8,516 bases of DNA from Chloroflexota bacterium (GTDB taxonomy: Bacteria; Chloroflexota; Limnocylindria; QHBO01): contig JACDBS010000040.1 in NCBI GenBank assembly GCA_013694795.1, forward strand, positions 1 through 8,516. Direction: 5' to 3'. This document shows, in pieces, positions 6,225 to 8,516 of this stretch (positions within the stretch are counted from its first letter, which is position 1; every line of letters starts with the position of its first letter). Below the pieces are notes generated by a model. That model ran no database searches. It saw nothing but the letters and a program-made list of their open reading frames with translations, and was not told the origin of the DNA. A program made the translations under genes and the position numbers.

Positions 6225-8420
6225 ATGACCACCGCGACCGTGCTGCAGGCACCCGACCAGGAGCTGGCCCGGCTCGCACGCGGCGAGCACCACGACCCCC
6301 ACGCGATCCTCGGCGTCCATCCCGCGGTCGGCGGCAGCGTGGTGCGCGCGTTCCACCCCGATGCGTCGGCCGCGGAGCTCGTCGCCTCGAACGGGGACAC
6401 CGCGCCGATGGAGGCGATCGGGCACGGCGTCTGGGCGGCGCTGGTGGACGAGCTGGCACCCGGCCAGTTCACGTACCGCGTGCGGTTCACCTTCGCCGAC
6501 GGCAACACCTGGGAGCGCGAGGATCCGTATCGGTTCGGGCCAACGGTGGGCGAGGTCGACCTCCACCTCATCGGCGAGGGCACCCACGAGCGGCTCTACG
6601 ACATCCTCGGCGCGCACCCCCGCACGCACGAGGGAGCACCGGGCGTCAGCTTCGCGGTCTGGGCGCCGAACGCGCGCAGCGTCCGCATCGTGGGCGACTT
6701 CGACCGCTGGGACGGACGCCTGTTGCCGATGCGCTCCATGGGCTCGTCGGGCGTGTGGGAGCTCTTCGTTCCCGGCATCGGCGTCGGCGAGCTGTACAAG
6801 TTCGAGATCCTGGGGGCCGATGGCAAGCTGCGCCTCAAGGCCGACCCCTTCGCCTTTGCCATGCAGGTGCGTCCGGAGACCGCGTCGCGCGTCTGGGATG
6901 CATCGGTCTTTCCATGGACCGATGCGGACTGGATGGAACGGCGGGCGTCGCATGATCCGTATCGGTCACCGATGGCGACGTACGAGATCCACCTGGGATC
7001 CTGGATACGCAACGACGATGGGTCATGGCTCGGCTACCGGCAGGCGGCCGAGAAGCTGGTCACCCACTGCCGTCGCTTCGGATTCACGCACGTCGAGCTC
7101 CTGCCGGTGGCCGAGCACCCGTTCGACGGCTCGTGGGGCTACCAGGTCACCGGCTATTACGCGCCGACCTCGCGCTTCGGTAACCCGGACGACTTCGCCG
7201 CCATGGTCGACACGCTGCATGGGGCGGGCATTGGCGTGATCGTGGACTGGGTGCCGGCGCACTTTCCGACCGATGACTTCGCGCTGCGCATGTTCGACGG
7301 CACCCCACTGTACGAGCACGCGGATCCGCAGCGCGGGAAGCATCCCGACTGGGGCACGCTCATCTTCGACTTCGGCCGCGCCGAGGTGCGCAATTTCCTG
7401 GTCGCCAACGCGCTCTTCTGGTTCGACCGCTATCACATCGACGGGCTGCGGGTGGATGCGGTGGCCTCCATGCTCTACCTCGACTACTCCCGCAAGAAGG
7501 GCCAGTGGACGCCGAACATCCATGGCGGGCGGGAGAACCTGGAGGCCATGGCCTTCCTGCGCGAAACGAACGAGCGGGTGTATGGGCTCTTTCCCGGGGC
7601 CATGACCATCGCCGAGGAGTCGACCGCCTTTCCCGGGATCACCCGTCCCACCTACCTGGGGGGCATCGGCTTCGGATTCAAGTGGGACCTCGGCTGGATG
7701 CACGACACGCTGGAGTACTTTTCCGAGGACCCGGTGCATCGGCGTTTCCATCACGACAAGCTCACCTTCCGCGGCCTGTATGCAGGCACCGAGCACTTCG
7801 TCCTCCCGCTCTCGCACGACGAGGTGGTGCACGGCAAGGCCTCGCTGCTGCGCAAGATGCCCGGTGACGACTGGCAGCGCTTCGCCAACCTGCGCGCTCT
7901 GCTCGTCAACATGTGGGGCCAGCCGGGCAAGAAGCTCCTCTTCATGGGTGCCGAGCTGGCGATGTGGGAGGAGTGGTCGCATGACCGGGCCCTGCCCTGG
8001 GAGCTGCTGGATGCACCGATGCACGGCGGCGTCGCACGCTTCCTCACCGACCTCGGCCAGGTGTATGGGAGCACGCCGGCTCTGTGGGCGGGCGATCACG
8101 AAGCCGATGGCTTCGCCTGGATCGATGCGGCCGACGTCGAGGCATCCGTCTATTCCTGGATCCGGCGCGGCGCCGGCGAGGTCGCCGTTGTGGTCCTCAA
8201 CGTGACGCCGGTGCCGCGCACCGACTACCGGCTGGGGCTGCCAGTCGCCGGCCGATGGGCGGAGGCGATCAACTCCGACTCAGAGCACTACGGCGGCTCG
8301 AACATGGGCAACCTGGGCGGCGTGGTCGCCACCGACGCCGACTGGCACGGTCAGCCGGCCTCGGCGGTGCTCACCCTCCCGCCGCTGAGCGGTCTGATCC
8401 TGCGCCCGACCGGGGAGTAG
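6225..8420 (+). CDS. glgB: 1,4-alpha-glucan (glycogen) branching enzyme GlgB, GH13
   Basis: GlgB cuts an alpha-1,4 glucan and rejoins the fragment by an alpha-1,6 bond, making branch points in glycogen. The 731 residues match the full-length bacterial form. An N-terminal N1 module begins with ARGEHHDPHAILGVHP. A CBM48 module follows (about 125-225; GVSFAVWAPNARSVRIVGDFDRWDG). Then comes the GH13 barrel: YEIHLGSW, VELLPVAEHPFDGSWGYQVTGYYAPTSR, GVIVDWVPAHFP, and GLRVDAVASMLYLDYSRK with nucleophile D411. IAEEST carries acid/base E464, and LSHDEVVHGK carries D532. The 411/464/532 spacing equals that of E. coli GlgB (405/458/526, from memory) shifted by six. A C-terminal beta domain ends the protein. 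The ATG lies 3 nt after the mutarotase stop with only a weak Shine-Dalgarno, so coupling is likely. No other glg gene is present. Identity is very confident. Confidence 0.98.
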   Translation: MTTATVLQAPDQELARLARGEHHDPHAILGVHPAVGGSVVRAFHPDASAAELVASNGDTAPMEAIGHGVWAALVDELAPGQFTYRVRFTFADGNTWEREDPYRFGPTVGEVDLHLIGEGTHERLYDILGAHPRTHEGAPGVSFAVWAPNARSVRIVGDFDRWDGRLLPMRSMGSSGVWELFVPGIGVGELYKFEILGADGKLRLKADPFAFAMQVRPETASRVWDASVFPWTDADWMERRASHDPYRSPMATYEIHLGSWIRNDDGSWLGYRQAAEKLVTHCRRFGFTHVELLPVAEHPFDGSWGYQVTGYYAPTSRFGNPDDFAAMVDTLHGAGIGVIVDWVPAHFPTDDFALRMFDGTPLYEHADPQRGKHPDWGTLIFDFGRAEVRNFLVANALFWFDRYHIDGLRVDAVASMLYLDYSRKKGQWTPNIHGGRENLEAMAFLRETNERVYGLFPGAMTIAEESTAFPGITRPTYLGGIGFGFKWDLGWMHDTLEYFSEDPVHRRFHHDKLTFRGLYAGTEHFVLPLSHDEVVHGKASLLRKMPGDDWQRFANLRALLVNMWGQPGKKLLFMGAELAMWEEWSHDRALPWELLDAPMHGGVARFLTDLGQVYGSTPALWAGDHEADGFAWIDAADVEASVYSWIRRGAGEVAVVVLNVTPVPRTDYRLGLPVAGRWAEAINSDSEHYGGSNMGNLGGVVATDADWHGQPASAVLTLPPLSGLILRPTGE

Positions 8421-8500
8421 CGGGCTGGGGGTCGAGGCCAGTTCTCCCGCGGCCGGAAGTTGTCATTCCTTCGTGGGACGCACGGTAGGCGACATCTCTC

Positions 8501-8505
8501 GGAGG
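8501..8505 (+). promoter_or_regulatory. Shine-Dalgarno-like GGAGG at the right edge
   Basis: GGAGGAAA begins 16 bases before the window ends, with no start codon between it and the edge. It probably serves a plus-strand gene starting just outside. The other 80 bases after glgB hold no clear hairpin-plus-T-tract terminator and no convincing gene. Confidence 0.4.
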
Positions 8506-8516
8506 AAACGGTCCCA

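Noticed and set aside
5415..6953. 512-codon minus-strand open frame opposite the mutarotase and the start of glgB
   Set aside because: Product has no recognisable domain and mirrors conserved coding on the plus strand; it also crosses the mutarotase-glgB junction.
7023..8099. 358-codon minus-strand open frame inside glgB
   Set aside because: Antisense to the GH13 catalytic domain; composition typical of a GC-driven mirror frame.
8421..8516. Possible terminator after glgB
   Set aside because: GC-rich stretches near 8445-8455 do not form a clear stem followed by Ts; only weak 4-base inverted matches were found.

Overview
The window is a high-GC stretch of bacterial chromosome (roughly two-thirds G+C by eye). 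It is densely packed and almost wholly coding, with two divergent gene blocks reading away from a short intergenic region near 5340-5510. No rRNA, tRNA, CRISPR array, insertion sequence or phage gene was seen. The high GC, the use of GTG and TTG starts, and an MreB/MreC pair with a GlgB suggest a free-living, probably rod-shaped, glycogen-making bacterium. Chloroflexota (for example Limnocylindria-like) or an actinobacterium-like lineage would fit. This placement is an impression from protein flavour, not a computed one.

Left block, minus strand, read from about 5337 down to 1: mreB, mreC, a hexapeptide-repeat N-acetyltransferase (WbpD-like), a UDP-GlcNAc 2-epimerase-family protein (WbpI/WecB-like), a DegT/DnrJ/EryC1/StrS aminotransferase (WbpE-like), and a Gfo/Idh/MocA oxidoreductase (WbpB-like) cut by the window edge. 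The gaps are 12 and 38 nt, followed by three consecutive 4-nt stop/start overlaps (GTGA, GTGA, ATGA), so the six genes look like one operon. The last four match the steps that in Pseudomonas and Bordetella turn UDP-GlcNAcA into UDP-2,3-diacetamido-mannuronic acid: 3-oxidation, transamination, N-acetylation and C2 epimerisation. The 6-dehydrogenase that makes UDP-GlcNAcA (WbpA) is not in the window. MreD, PBP2 and RodA, the usual followers of mreBC, are also absent; the sugar genes occupy their place.

Right block, plus strand: an aldose 1-epimerase-like (galactose mutarotase superfamily) gene followed after 3 nt by a full-length glycogen branching enzyme, glgB. The mutarotase lacks the family's usual N-terminal part. 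Family-like coding sequence continues upstream of its first ATG in the same frame, back to a stop codon, which points to a non-standard start, a frameshift or a 5' truncation. A strong Shine-Dalgarno-like sequence at the right edge suggests another plus-strand gene beginning just outside the window.

I did not find evidence for an entirely new system. The points most worth checking are the operon linking cell-shape genes with diacetamido-sugar nucleotide synthesis, and the odd 5' end of the mutarotase gene.
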